NCBI GenBank assembly: GCA_946480685.1 | Contig: CAMLLI010000017.1 | Coordinates: 1-14,087 of the forward strand | DNA: 14,087 bases | Direction: 5' to 3' | Source: an uncultured Flammeovirgaceae bacterium | GTDB taxonomy: Bacteria; Bacteroidota; Bacteroidia; Cytophagales; Cyclobacteriaceae | The notes under the pieces: model-generated | Database searches by the model: none | Seen by the model: only the letters and a program-made list of their open reading frames with translations | What the model was told of the DNA's origin: nothing | Shown: positions 1 to 8,090 of the stretch, piece by piece | How the letters are laid out: the number at the start of each line of letters is the position of its first letter | How positions within the stretch are numbered: position 1 is the first letter of the stretch | Made by a program: the position numbers and the translations under genes

Positions 1-161
1 AGATGTCGCATAGCCGATGGCATGCGCGATGATGCCAGAATTACCGGCACTTCATTCTTTATACTTTTAATAATCTGAATAGTGCGTGGTGAAAGTTCTC
101 TCCTGCTGTCCAGTAACGTACCATCAATATCGGTACAGATCGCGCGAATGTCCATCATCAT
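1..161 (-). CDS. Cof-type HAD-superfamily phosphatase, N-terminal part (cut by window edge)
   Basis: The 53 visible codons read MMMDIRAICTDIDGTLLD and continue to ILASSRMPSAMRHL. DIDGTLLD is HAD motif I: the first Asp is the nucleophile and the second the acid/base. The LASSR stretch about 30 residues later fits motif II (Ser/Thr) of the Cof/YidA-type group, which dephosphorylates sugar phosphates and other small phosphometabolites in the cytoplasm. Motifs III and IV lie beyond the window, so substrate class cannot be judged. Three consecutive ATG codons (161, 158, 155) make the exact start ambiguous by one or two residues, and no Shine-Dalgarno sequence is visible. It is transcribed in the same direction as the glycoside hydrolase 127 bases upstream, but that gap and a small hairpin in it leave co-transcription open. 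Confidence 0.85.
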   Translation of the reverse strand, partial: MMMDIRAICTDIDGTLLDSRRELSPRTIQIIKSIKNEVPVILASSRMPSAMRH

Positions 162-196
162 AAATTGAAGGGACAAGATAGTAACTTTTAAAATTA

Positions 197-214
197 CTTC
201 ATCTTATAATGAAG
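197..214 (-). terminator. Possible weak hairpin terminator after the GH44 gene
   Basis: CTTCAT and ATGAAG form a perfect 6-bp stem with a 6-base loop. Read leftward it is followed by an A/T-rich stretch (TAATTTTAAAAG). It lies 75 bases past the stop codon of the glycoside hydrolase and before the HAD gene. The stem is AT-rich and the T run is short, so termination would be weak at best. Confidence 0.25.
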
Positions 215-288
215 ATAGGACCGTTAGGTGCCTTCCCCTGTCCACACCATGCATAGAAATCAAACGCGGCAGTATACCTATATACCTT

Positions 289-2187
289 CTACTGTGCTAC
301 AACAATCTTTCTATAATAGATCCGATCATCCATCTGTAATTTTAGCAGGTATGTACCCGGGCTGAACTCAGAAAGTTCTAACTTCTGGCTGAAGGCGTTG
401 GTAACTTTTTTTCCATGAAAGAAATGTTTTAACCGTTGGCCGGTAACATCCATAAGTTCCAGCGATGCTGTGCCCGACTTCCGTATCTCGATGGTAACGG
501 TTCTCGATTCTTCCACCGGATTGGGATACAAATTCATTATCTCACGGGCATCTTTCTCATCTATACCAGTAACAACTTCGCCTTTCGCTCCCTTTAACAA
601 AATGGAGGTAACAGACATTGCCGGCAGTGTTACGTTCAATACATTCTGCGATGGCGTAATGGTTGACTTCTGCAAGGCATTGGTTTGATGTGACACAAAT
701 GTCTCCGAGCTGGTGAGGTTCGATAACTTCAAAACATCAAATGACTGACTGGCGAGGTTGAAGCCGGAGAAATTTACAGTTGCTGTTTTTGAAGAGGACG
801 CCCGATTCACCAATACAACAGTGATAGAATCTCCTGATTGATTTATAGTAGGGTAAGCAGATACCGATGTCTCATCCGAAGATGTTGCTTTGGCATAGTG
901 CGTTTTATTGTAGCGCGAGTATAAATGCAGCACCTCCCACATACCAACCTGCCACGACCATGGCGAAAAGATTTCTACCTCCGGGTGACGCATAAATTCA
1001 CCGAGCATACCGGCATACCATACGGCAGACGTGTTTGCATTTACCTGAGCTATACCCGTTTCTGAAACACCGAATGTCACACCATGATCGGTGCCCATAT
1101 ATTGATCAAGCCATGCTTTGCAGCGTTCAAATATATACTCCTTTGTCTGCGAGTCATCCCACGTGCCGGAAATGTTCTTTACGCCATTCGCCTCCGGGTA
1201 TGAATAATTCTTGTCGAAGAAAACGCGGTGGAATTGTACGATTTCAGTCGGGTTTGTACTGGCCGGATAAAAATGTATATCGAGTACATCCAGCAAACGA
1301 ACGCCACTGGCTTGTTGTTCTTCGGCTATCCGCTTGATGAAATACTCCAGCCAGGTATATTTCTTACCATCTTGTGTAATGCCCCCTTGCCAGTTATACC
1401 ATTGCCACTCATTGGCAGGCACTGGGCCTACCAGTTTGATACCAGGAAATGCCTGTCTTGCTTTCTTCGCTACAGCAAAGTATCGCTGCATGAAAGCTTC
1501 TGCAGACTCTTGTGCAGGCATTACATCATCGTGCGTGCCCGACCAGATCTCCACTTCATTATCCATACTCCAATACGTGAGCGAAGTCTTCTGCAACGCC
1601 AGCTTGTTGAACCAATGGTCGAGAAGGAGTACTGTTGAGTCCGCTGTCCAGTTCTCGAGGTATAGATCCGGGTTTCCGTTAGTTGTAGCGGCAGAACCAC
1701 CGGAAGCATTGACAACACCTCCACCGGCCAGATTCTGATTGACTCCACTCCACCACTGCGAGCCGTTATAATTCCAGTCGTTGAAATTAGCAGTTGTTGT
1801 TTTGGCAGCTTTGCCAATCAACTGAAACGACCACATGCCTTGTACGTTCGTCAGATTTTGCTGCATGGATTGCACTGCAAAATCCCAATCATGTGCATAT
1901 ACATTATTATACCAATCCGGGTGGCTGGAAAGTTTACGTCTCCAATTATATTTAGTGCTGTTGTTACCTCCGCTTTCCCGAAGAAATTTTATACCGGAAT
2001 CTTTGATACGTGTCCACTCGCTAGCGGACAACGGACTGCCTGGATTATCCGAGAGTGAATTGTTGCGTCCGTATATATAGGGTGAAACAACTTGCGGCTC
2101 AACCGACAAATCGATTGTAACGGCAACCTGGGCGAATGTGTAAACAGACAAACTTACCAGCAGTGCGGTGATCGTTAAACTTTTCAT
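289..2187 (-). CDS. Secreted glycoside hydrolase, GH44-like (xyloglucanase/endoglucanase), with T9SS type A tail
   Basis: A 632-residue extracellular enzyme. Residues 1-19 are a Sec signal peptide ending TFA|Q. The catalytic region (about 30-435) carries GH44 hallmarks: PYIYGRN near 36-42, SGGNNSTKYNW at 72-82, SMDNEVEIW at 207-215 (Glu211 is the predicted acid/base), RLLDVLDIHFYP at 297-308, and GVSETG at 373-378 (Glu376 is the predicted nucleophile). GH44 enzymes cleave beta-1,4-glucan backbones, often xyloglucan, by a retaining mechanism. A beta-sandwich (about 436-535) follows. Residues 551-632 are a T9SS type A sorting domain (NLYPNP, VTGQ, GTYLLKL, RKIVV), so the protein should leave the cell or be surface-attached. 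No carbohydrate-binding module is evident. ATG 2187 is chosen because it gives a complete signal peptide. Family call is confident; substrate is inferred. Confidence 0.82.
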   Translation of the reverse strand: MKSLTITALLVSLSVYTFAQVAVTIDLSVEPQVVSPYIYGRNNSLSDNPGSPLSASEWTRIKDSGIKFLRESGGNNSTKYNWRRKLSSHPDWYNNVYAHDWDFAVQSMQQNLTNVQGMWSFQLIGKAAKTTTANFNDWNYNGSQWWSGVNQNLAGGGVVNASGGSAATTNGNPDLYLENWTADSTVLLLDHWFNKLALQKTSLTYWSMDNEVEIWSGTHDDVMPAQESAEAFMQRYFAVAKKARQAFPGIKLVGPVPANEWQWYNWQGGITQDGKKYTWLEYFIKRIAEEQQASGVRLLDVLDIHFYPASTNPTEIVQFHRVFFDKNYSYPEANGVKNISGTWDDSQTKEYIFERCKAWLDQYMGTDHGVTFGVSETGIAQVNANTSAVWYAGMLGEFMRHPEVEIFSPWSWQVGMWEVLHLYSRYNKTHYAKATSSDETSVSAYPTINQSGDSITVVLVNRASSSKTATVNFSGFNLASQSFDVLKLSNLTSSETFVSHQTNALQKSTITPSQNVLNVTLPAMSVTSILLKGAKGEVVTGIDEKDAREIMNLYPNPVEESRTVTIEIRKSGTASLELMDVTGQRLKHFFHGKKVTNAFSQKLELSEFSPGTYLLKLQMDDRIYYRKIVVAQ

Positions 2188-2373
2188 AAACAGAATAAAG
2201 CTCGAAGTTATCCCGCATCTTCATCAATCGTGTGTATGAATTGTATCAACGTGTGGTAGAAAATGTTAAAAGAGATAATTTTTCAGGTGTTGTATTAACG
2301 ACTCAGGGTTTGAATCAGTAAATCTTAAAAGTCCAATGCCTCTCCTGGTCGTGTCTGACAAGTATAGCTTGGT

Positions 2374-2393
2374 GTTGCGTAAAGAATCGCAAC
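2374..2393 (-). repeat. Hairpin and 9-bp direct repeat after the large surface-protein gene
   Basis: GTTGCG (2374-2379) and CGCAAC (2388-2393) form a perfect 6-bp stem with an 8-base loop, 15 bases past the stop of the upstream surface-protein gene. The right arm is part of ATCGCAACT (2386-2394), which recurs at 2401-2409 and runs into the stop codon. No T run follows in the leftward direction, so this is not a convincing intrinsic terminator. It could be an RNA-stabilising hairpin or chance. Confidence 0.3.
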
Positions 2394-2407
2394 TCTGATC
2401 ATCGCAA

Positions 2408-5400
2408 CTAATCACCTTTAATAACCTGTACCCAGCTTTTGCACGTTGCGTGATTCTGCACCGTTACCTCGAAGAAATATATACCGGAAGCCAGACCTTC
2501 GGCAGTCCAGTCGTTTTTGTAGTCGGTGCTTTCATATACTTTGCTTCCCCACCGGTTATAGATTATCACCGAAGTTATAAAACCAAAATTAAGTGGCGTG
2601 GCGCCTTTCACTTTGCCATACTGAATAAAAAGTGACTGGTTCAGATCATCGCCATTACCGGGTGTTATCACGTTCGGAATCTTCAAAGTATATACCGGAA
2701 TAGATTGTGCATTTTCGGTTACACATACGCTGTTGTCAATCGTTCGTACAGCAATGAGTTTTATAGTATAGGTGCCGTCATTCTCGTATTCATGTTCCAC
2801 CTCGGGGCCATCCGCTGTAGTACCATCGCCAAAGTCGAAGAACAAACGATCTGTTGCTTCCAAACTATCCGTCAGGTTTGTTACCCGAATGACTGGTAAC
2901 GTAAAACAATTCTCTTCCCGAAACATTTCAAACTCCGGAGCCACTACCGGAATAACGTTGATCTGAACCGTATCGCGATGTATACATCCATTCGCTTCCG
3001 TTACGCGGATATAGTATACGGTAGTATCCACCGGCTTTATTACCGGAGTCGGCAAGTTTGATTGAAACGTTCCGTCTGCACTTGTCCACGAATATATAGC
3101 ACCACCGCTTGCCTTCAGAGTATATTCATTCCCTTTGCACAGATTATCATCGCCTTGTATCGTGGCTTCTGCATCAAATACATCAACAATTGTGGAGACC
3201 GAATCTTTGACTTTACACGTACCCGGATCAATCGCTTTTAACCACACGGTATACCGGCCGGTATTTTTATAAGCGTGTATGATCATCGAAGTGTCGGGCT
3301 TGGTGATTACCGTTCCATCGCCCAGCTTCCACTCAAATACTTCGCCACCCGTGCTCAGGTTTTGAAAAACAATCTTGTCGGGTAAACAAATTTTGTTGAG
3401 ACCCGGCATGTCGAGTTGTATGGAATTGGTTTGAAGCCGCGCTTTGAGTGAAGAGAGGTCAAATTTAAATGCGGCATTATTACAATTGAGACTTCTGTTT
3501 GTACGCGACCATGCTTTGGATGTGGTAGGAAAATCAGAATACGGACCGCGACACCCCGAACATACGGCATGGTATACTATACCGTTCTTATCAAAGCGAC
3601 TCGTGCCACCGTCTACGTGTGTTTGTGAGAGATCACCACCTAAAAATGTTCCGTATAAAAACTCTGTGGCGTCATCGGTTAAGACTATAAAATAAAAATC
3701 ATTACCACTTGTATTCGGTTGATGCGCATCGCTGGAAACGCGCATACCACTGGTGCTGCTCAGTGTCCAATGTGCTGAGTTCAGCGAACCACCCCACCCC
3801 GACATATACAGGTTGTTACATTCGTTCACCAGGAAAGCTGTCGGCGATATATCGGGCATGCCTCGCCCGGAACCAAACACCGTAGAGAATTGCAATTGCT
3901 TCAAGTTGCCGTCAAACTTTTGCACGAATTGCCCGCTGTTAGGGTTACGGTATACATTGGCCGGAGTAATGGGCATCTTCCCTGAAGTCTGTCCGTAAAC
4001 ATATACTTCTCCGGCATCATTCAAGTCCAGAAAGTATATCTGATCAAAAGATGTTGTTCCGGTATAGGTTGAATGATATATAGTATCGCCCATAGGCCCC
4101 ACTTTTGCGATCCAGCCATCGGCATCACCGGCAAGTTTATTCTGATAAATAGATGTTGTTACCGGGAAATCAGTACTGGCCGTTCCTCCTGCTATATAGA
4201 TGTTATTGTCGGCATCCAGCTTAAGTGTATGTGCAGCATCGTCTTCACTTCCACCGAGAAAAAGTGAAAAATTCATCTGACTCAGGTTTTCATTAAAACG
4301 AAGCAAGATCGCATCCGTAGCCCCACCGTTGTAGGTATTATCTTTACTTGGTGCCTGCGGAAAATCTGCCGACCCCGTCACTGAGCTGACATATATATTT
4401 CCTTGTGCGTCCGTAATTACATCACCACGCAATTCATCACCATAGTTCTTGGCTAATATACTATCCGTGGGATTCAGACCATCGTTGCCGGTGCCTCCCA
4501 CAAAGGTCGAAGCGAGTAATTTTGTTCCGTCCCTGCTGATGCGTGCAAGCACGATATCAGAACCATAAATATAGGTGACGACATGAGATATAGTATCGCC
4601 TCCGTTAAATGTTCGGTCGAATGCATTCGGAGTTGTTGGAAAATCAGCTGAACTGGTGGTCCCCAACACTATCAATTCTTCCTTTGCATTCATGACCAAA
4701 CTGTGTGGTGATTCAGAATCATCACCTCCCAGGTAAGAGGCATATAATAATTTACTTCCGGAAGAGTCGTACTTCAATATACCAATGTCATATAAACCTC
4801 CATAGGTAGTTTGAAATGCACCGCCTGTTGCCGGAAATGTTCCGCTGTATCGCTGGTTCACAAAGTGATTGGTTACACCGGCCGAGTATAGATTGCCTTT
4901 TTCACCGGGAGTTGCTGTGCTGCCCCAGTTATCGGCTGTAGAACCGGAGTAAGTCGAGAAGATCAGTAACGGATCGATGACGAGTTCATAACACGGATCA
5001 TACCCGTCCGGAAAGACAAATGAGACACGCTTGTCGTTTAAATTATATTCGCATGTTACCATTACCTTTCGGCCGTTAATCCACTGCCAGGCTACCGGTT
5101 TCTTCTCGATGATGGAACCCAACGGAGTGACTACTGTCAGATCGCCCTGTGTCAGCTTTACATCGGCTCCGCTATACTCGATCGCTATCTGCATCGGATC
5201 ACCTTGCGGGGCCACTATAAAATCATACTTCACATGTTCACCGGAGGAATATACTTTCATATCAACCCCCGCATAAAACGAAGGGTATATAAATCCCTCA
5301 TACGCATGTGCCCGCGATGCCCACTGGCAGGAGTCACTTCCTAAGAAATAATTATAGTATTCCGACGATCTTCCAAACGTGAGCGGTGTTGCCTTGCTAT

Positions 5401-5701
5401 TGGCACCGGCAAAGTTTACATGAACGGCATGGCCTGTAATTGTATTATCGGTAAGATCAGCTTCATTGATTTGGTGCGGATGATGAGACCGTTCGTGTAT
5501 GTGCTGTATCTTTTCTTCATCCAGCATATAATATACAAACCGCCCCGGCTCCACCTGCATCGTTACACCGTGTACACGTGCTGAAAATTGTATGGGAGCA
5601 GGCCATTGATTCTTGTTCTCGATAAACTTTACGGCCGGTGCCGGGTCGGTTGCCAGCGCAAGGTGTGCCGAGAAGAATAACCAGGACAGGAAAAGTCTCA
5701 T
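2408..5701 (-). CDS. Large surface protein: SBBP-type beta-propeller, PKD/Ig-like domains, T9SS type B tail
   Basis: About 1,097 residues. Residues 1-17 form a signal peptide ending ALA|T. Residues ~25-245 resemble the N-terminal domain often found before SBBP repeats in Bacteroidota (FIENKNQWP at the start). Residues ~246-735 hold about seven propeller blades with the SBBP signature, e.g. YASYLGG...LVLGTTSSADFPTT and FSLFLGG...NNIYIAGGTASTDFP. A PKD domain (~772-842, FEWKLGDGT), an Ig-like domain (~843-918, IYSWTS) and a second PKD domain (~922-1002, FFDFGDGT) follow. The last ~90 residues are the gliding-motility CTERM, T9SS type B (IPNVITPGN, IIYNRWGSKVYES, GIYFFEV). ATG 5701 is preferred: the frame is open upstream only to a TTG at 5725, while ATG 5701 is preceded by GAAAGGA and begins directly with the signal peptide. 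Such proteins are surface-attached, often adhesive; no catalytic motif is seen. Confidence 0.85.
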   Translation of the reverse strand: MRLFLSWLFFSAHLALATDPAPAVKFIENKNQWPAPIQFSARVHGVTMQVEPGRFVYYMLDEEKIQHIHERSHHPHQINEADLTDNTITGHAVHVNFAGANSKATPLTFGRSSEYYNYFLGSDSCQWASRAHAYEGFIYPSFYAGVDMKVYSSGEHVKYDFIVAPQGDPMQIAIEYSGADVKLTQGDLTVVTPLGSIIEKKPVAWQWINGRKVMVTCEYNLNDKRVSFVFPDGYDPCYELVIDPLLIFSTYSGSTADNWGSTATPGEKGNLYSAGVTNHFVNQRYSGTFPATGGAFQTTYGGLYDIGILKYDSSGSKLLYASYLGGDDSESPHSLVMNAKEELIVLGTTSSADFPTTPNAFDRTFNGGDTISHVVTYIYGSDIVLARISRDGTKLLASTFVGGTGNDGLNPTDSILAKNYGDELRGDVITDAQGNIYVSSVTGSADFPQAPSKDNTYNGGATDAILLRFNENLSQMNFSLFLGGSEDDAAHTLKLDADNNIYIAGGTASTDFPVTTSIYQNKLAGDADGWIAKVGPMGDTIYHSTYTGTTSFDQIYFLDLNDAGEVYVYGQTSGKMPITPANVYRNPNSGQFVQKFDGNLKQLQFSTVFGSGRGMPDISPTAFLVNECNNLYMSGWGGSLNSAHWTLSSTSGMRVSSDAHQPNTSGNDFYFIVLTDDATEFLYGTFLGGDLSQTHVDGGTSRFDKNGIVYHAVCSGCRGPYSDFPTTSKAWSRTNRSLNCNNAAFKFDLSSLKARLQTNSIQLDMPGLNKICLPDKIVFQNLSTGGEVFEWKLGDGTVITKPDTSMIIHAYKNTGRYTVWLKAIDPGTCKVKDSVSTIVDVFDAEATIQGDDNLCKGNEYTLKASGGAIYSWTSADGTFQSNLPTPVIKPVDTTVYYIRVTEANGCIHRDTVQINVIPVVAPEFEMFREENCFTLPVIRVTNLTDSLEATDRLFFDFGDGTTADGPEVEHEYENDGTYTIKLIAVRTIDNSVCVTENAQSIPVYTLKIPNVITPGNGDDLNQSLFIQYGKVKGATPLNFGFITSVIIYNRWGSKVYESTDYKNDWTAEGLASGIYFFEVTVQNHATCKSWVQVIKGD

Positions 5702-6268
5702 GATCCTTTCGAATGGTAATATCAAATGAATGAATTAAAAAATACCTGGCTCTGGCACGTAAGGTAATAGATAATCAGGAGATGTAAAACAACGAAATGA
5801 TAACTTCGATTGGGTTACATCAGCTACCTAACGCGCTAACGTCCGCTACTTTCTCCCGACAACTCCGAACCCTGCAAGCGGAACTTCATCGCTTCTTCAT
5901 GACCTGCCTTCTCGACAACGCTGAAGCATTTCAATTGATATCGCTCGAGCAAATCTCCAAACATCGCGTCATAACTTTAATAACGCTACTGCACTCCTAT
6001 ATCTTATATACCACGCTGCAATCGTTTACTACTAGTATCAATATCCAGAACCATTCTATATTTCAAATTTTTAGGCGTTAAAACATTCATATTTAAAAAT
6101 TCATCCTTAATCTTGCGCCTCCTAATCTTAACCGCGCTATACATATATAGGTAATTAAATCTTTCTCTGCCCATGAATTAGGTCTGCGTTCCATAAGCAA
6201 AAAAATTCCCGGTCAGGTATTCAGCCTGATATAACTATATCTGTTTTCCTTTTTATCCTTATTTACCA
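5702..6268. other. Long divergent intergenic region; no convincing gene
   Basis: These 567 bases separate the leftward surface-protein gene from the rightward beta-barrel gene, so promoters for both should lie here. I find no clean Bacteroidota TAnnTTTG box for either. A 94-codon ATG frame (5797-6081, plus) exists; its product is helical-looking and ends in an AT-rich hydrophobic stretch, but I recognise no family, it has no ribosome-binding site, and its codon use differs from the neighbours, so I do not call it a gene. The left part (about 5820-5990) is GC-richer and pyrimidine-rich on the plus strand, the right part AT-rich. A small hairpin, TCAGG...CCTGA (6213-6229), lies just before the beta-barrel gene. 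Confidence 0.6.
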
Positions 6269-7051
6269 TTGAAAAAATTAATTGGCGTTCTCATAGCCAT
6301 AACGGGAACTATTTGTGTCTACGGACAAAGTAAACTTGGCAATTTCTACGTTACATGGGGTTATCACCGCGATCAGTATACCCGCAGTACGATTCACTTC
6401 AAAGACAATACGACTGATAACTATAATTTTACCCTGGAGAAAGCGAAGGCTCGTGATAAACCAGACTTTCACGATTTCTTCAACACTCCCCTTACCGTGC
6501 CACAGTATGTTATCAATATAGGGTACTTCTTCGCGAAGAAACCGGAGTGGGGAATTGAAGTAAGCTGGGATCACCTGAAGTATGTAGTTACCGACAACCA
6601 GGTGATGCATCTGAAAGGTGAGATCCGTGGCAAATCGTATGACCTCGATACACTGGTAACACCTGCATTTGTTCATCTCGAACATACCAACGGCAATAAT
6701 TACTTAATGGTGAGTGCCGTGCGCAGAATACGATTACTCCAGGACACCCATTTTAAAAATCACCTGAGCGTGCTGGTGAAAGCCGGTGCAGGCGGACTGG
6801 TTCCGAAAACCGATTCATATATTATGGGCAATCACAACGATGGTCCGTTTCGCCTGAGTGGTTTTGTTGTAGGCTCCAGCGTAGCGATCCGTTATGATAT
6901 ATTCCGGTATGTATATGTTGAAGGAAGTGTGAAAGGTGCTTTTGCAGACTATACTTCCGCAAAGCTATATGAGCAAGGCCGTGCAAGGCATACGTTCTTC
7001 TCCGCGCAGTATATATGGGCTGCCGGTATAAATATACCGTTTCACGGTTAG
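6269..7051 (+). CDS. Outer-membrane beta-barrel protein, function unknown
   Basis: 260 residues. Residues 1-19 are a signal peptide (KKLIGVLIAITGTICVYG|Q). The mature part shows amphipathic strands alternating with turns (LGNFYVTWGYHRDQYT, YVINIGYFF, WGIEVSWDHLKYVV, LSVLVKAGAGGLVP, LSGFVVGSSVAIRYDIF, YVYVEGSVKGAFADY) and ends AAGINIPF, the usual pattern of a small 8- to 10-strand outer-membrane barrel. The role could be structural or transport; nothing catalytic is visible. The start is a TTG: no in-frame ATG or GTG lies between the upstream in-frame TGA (6227) and 6269, and only this start yields the complete signal peptide. It is monocistronic, closed by a strong terminator 34 bases past its stop codon. 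Close homologues are commonly annotated only as hypothetical proteins. Confidence 0.75.
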   Translation: MKKLIGVLIAITGTICVYGQSKLGNFYVTWGYHRDQYTRSTIHFKDNTTDNYNFTLEKAKARDKPDFHDFFNTPLTVPQYVINIGYFFAKKPEWGIEVSWDHLKYVVTDNQVMHLKGEIRGKSYDLDTLVTPAFVHLEHTNGNNYLMVSAVRRIRLLQDTHFKNHLSVLVKAGAGGLVPKTDSYIMGNHNDGPFRLSGFVVGSSVAIRYDIFRYVYVEGSVKGAFADYTSAKLYEQGRARHTFFSAQYIWAAGINIPFHG

Positions 7052-7084
7052 TACAACTTACTAACCGAAAGTTCTGGCAGACAG

Positions 7085-7117
7085 ATGCCGTTCCTCCGGG
7101 AGCGGCATTTTTGTTTT
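7085..7117 (+). terminator. Strong intrinsic terminator after the beta-barrel gene
   Basis: ATGCCGTTCC (7085-7094) pairs with GGAGCGGCAT (7099-7108) over 10 bp including one G-T pair, closed by a TCCG tetraloop and followed by TTTTTGTTTT. This is a textbook rho-independent terminator on the plus strand. It ends the beta-barrel transcript and implies a new promoter before the gene at 7169. The ATG at 7085 opens a frame continuous with the next gene, but it is part of the stem and not a credible translation start. Confidence 0.92.
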
Positions 7118-7142
7118 CAGGCTCAACACGAAAAAATTTCTG

Positions 7143-7150
7143 TATACTTG
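7143..7150 (+). promoter_or_regulatory. Candidate -7 promoter box before the gene at 7169
   Basis: TATACTTG matches the Bacteroidota -7 consensus TAnnTTTG at all but one position (C for T). It lies between the terminator and the ATG at 7169, where a promoter must exist if the terminator is effective. A TTG at the expected -33 distance is not present; the nearest is about 29 bases upstream, inside the terminator tail, so the call is weak. Transcripts would start with a leader of only about 10-15 bases. Confidence 0.3.
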
Positions 7151-7168
7151 AACCCCGAAACCACCACC

Positions 7169-7609
7169 ATGGAAAACCCCACCCGAAAAAAAGTAAGCCG
7201 GAAAGCGATCATTGGAATTATACTGGGAATTGCCGTTGCCGTTACCGTGAAGATGCTTGTCTTCAAAACACCTTCGCACGAAGCGCAACTGCAACAGGCA
7301 GCCGGCAACCTGAACAAATCGTGCCCGATGATGATTGACCCGGAAACCCGCCTCGATAATGTAACGATACCGGCAGCAAAGGTCTTTCAATATAATTATA
7401 CCCTGGTGAACATGCAGAAGGCTTCAATTGACATAGAAGACCTGAAGAGTTTTCTGACACCAACCATCGTGGAAAATGTAAAGACGAGTCCACAACTACA
7501 GCTCTTTCGTGAACAGAACACTACACTGTCCTATCATTATAACGACCGGAATGGTGCCTTTTTATTTGATATTGTTGTTACCCCTGATCTCTATAACACC
7601 CAACCCTGA
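7169..7609 (+). CDS. Conserved membrane-anchored protein, function unknown
   Basis: 146 residues from ATG 7169. A basic N-terminus (MENPTRKKVSRK) precedes one membrane helix (about 13-31, IIGIILGIAVAVTVKMLVF), giving N-in topology with a periplasmic domain of roughly 110 residues. That domain has a recognisable core, CPMMIDPETRLDNV (52-65) followed by FQYNYTLVN (73-81), which I have seen in small uncharacterised bacterial proteins, but I cannot name a family or function. A longer frame from ATG 7085 is rejected because its first codons lie inside the terminator and would bury the membrane helix behind a non-typical extension. The stop overlaps the ATG of the VOC gene as TGATG, suggesting translational coupling. 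Confidence 0.75.
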   Translation: MENPTRKKVSRKAIIGIILGIAVAVTVKMLVFKTPSHEAQLQQAAGNLNKSCPMMIDPETRLDNVTIPAAKVFQYNYTLVNMQKASIDIEDLKSFLTPTIVENVKTSPQLQLFREQNTTLSYHYNDRNGAFLFDIVVTPDLYNTQP

Positions 7610-8004
7610 TGCAGAGTATATTTCAGCTTTCACTGGTCGTTAACGACTACGATGAGGCCATACAATTCTATACACAAACACTGAACTTCAAACTGGTAGA
7701 AGACACCGTGCTGAGCGAGACAAAACGCTGGGTGGTGGTAGCTCCGGAAGGTTCAACGGGATGTTCACTGCTGCTGGCGAAGGCCGCGAATGACGAACAG
7801 AGGAGATATGTCGGCAATCAAACCGGCGGACGTGTGTTTTTATTCCTTCATACTGATGATCTGGCGCGTGACTACAACGCAATGCGCGCAAAAGGCGTTA
7901 TCTTTGTACGAGAGCCATCAGTCGAAGCGTATGGAACGGTGGCCGTGTTCAAAGATCTGTACGGCAATCTCTGGGATATGATTGAACCGAAGAAGCCGGG
8001 CTAG
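7609..8004 (+). CDS. VOC/glyoxalase-superfamily protein
   Basis: 131 residues with the two beta-alpha-beta-beta-beta repeats of the vicinal oxygen chelate fold: repeat one FQLSLVVNDYDEAIQFYTQTL (5-25, a typical VOC opening), repeat two FLFLHTDDLARDYNAM (77-92), and the closing DLYGNLWDMIEP (116-127). His81 and Glu126 sit where VOC metal ligands often occur; the first-strand ligand position appears to be Ser or Gln, so the metal site may be altered. Family members include glyoxalases, dioxygenases and antibiotic-binding proteins; specific activity cannot be inferred. The cytoplasmic protein is encoded one base overlapping the preceding membrane protein, so the two are probably expressed together. 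Confidence 0.85.
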   Translation: MQSIFQLSLVVNDYDEAIQFYTQTLNFKLVEDTVLSETKRWVVVAPEGSTGCSLLLAKAANDEQRRYVGNQTGGRVFLFLHTDDLARDYNAMRAKGVIFVREPSVEAYGTVAVFKDLYGNLWDMIEPKKPG

Positions 8005-8090
8005 CATCCGGGACTGATTCGCACAGAAGTATATTTCAACAGGTTTCGCAAAACGTATATGATATACCGCGCATCGCTATAGCTGTACCC

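Noticed and set aside
1035..1738. Overlapping plus-strand frames of 100-136 codons opposite the GH44 gene
   Set aside because: They lie antisense to a gene with clear catalytic motifs, overlap each other in different frames and show no protein family features.
5702..5725. TTG start giving the surface protein eight more residues
   Set aside because: ATG 5701 has a GAAAGGA element just upstream and begins directly with a standard signal peptide.
5797..6081. 94-codon frame in the divergent gap
   Set aside because: No recognisable family, no ribosome-binding site, atypical codon use and an AT-rich low-complexity end; kept only as an observation.
6278..6685. 135-codon minus-strand frame inside the beta-barrel gene
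   Set aside because: Antisense shadow; the plus frame has signal peptide, strand pattern and a terminator right after it.
7085..7168. Upstream ATG extending the membrane-anchored protein by 28 residues
   Set aside because: The ATG and following codons lie in the stem and T run of a strong intrinsic terminator, and the extension would place an atypical segment before a normal basic N-terminus and membrane helix.
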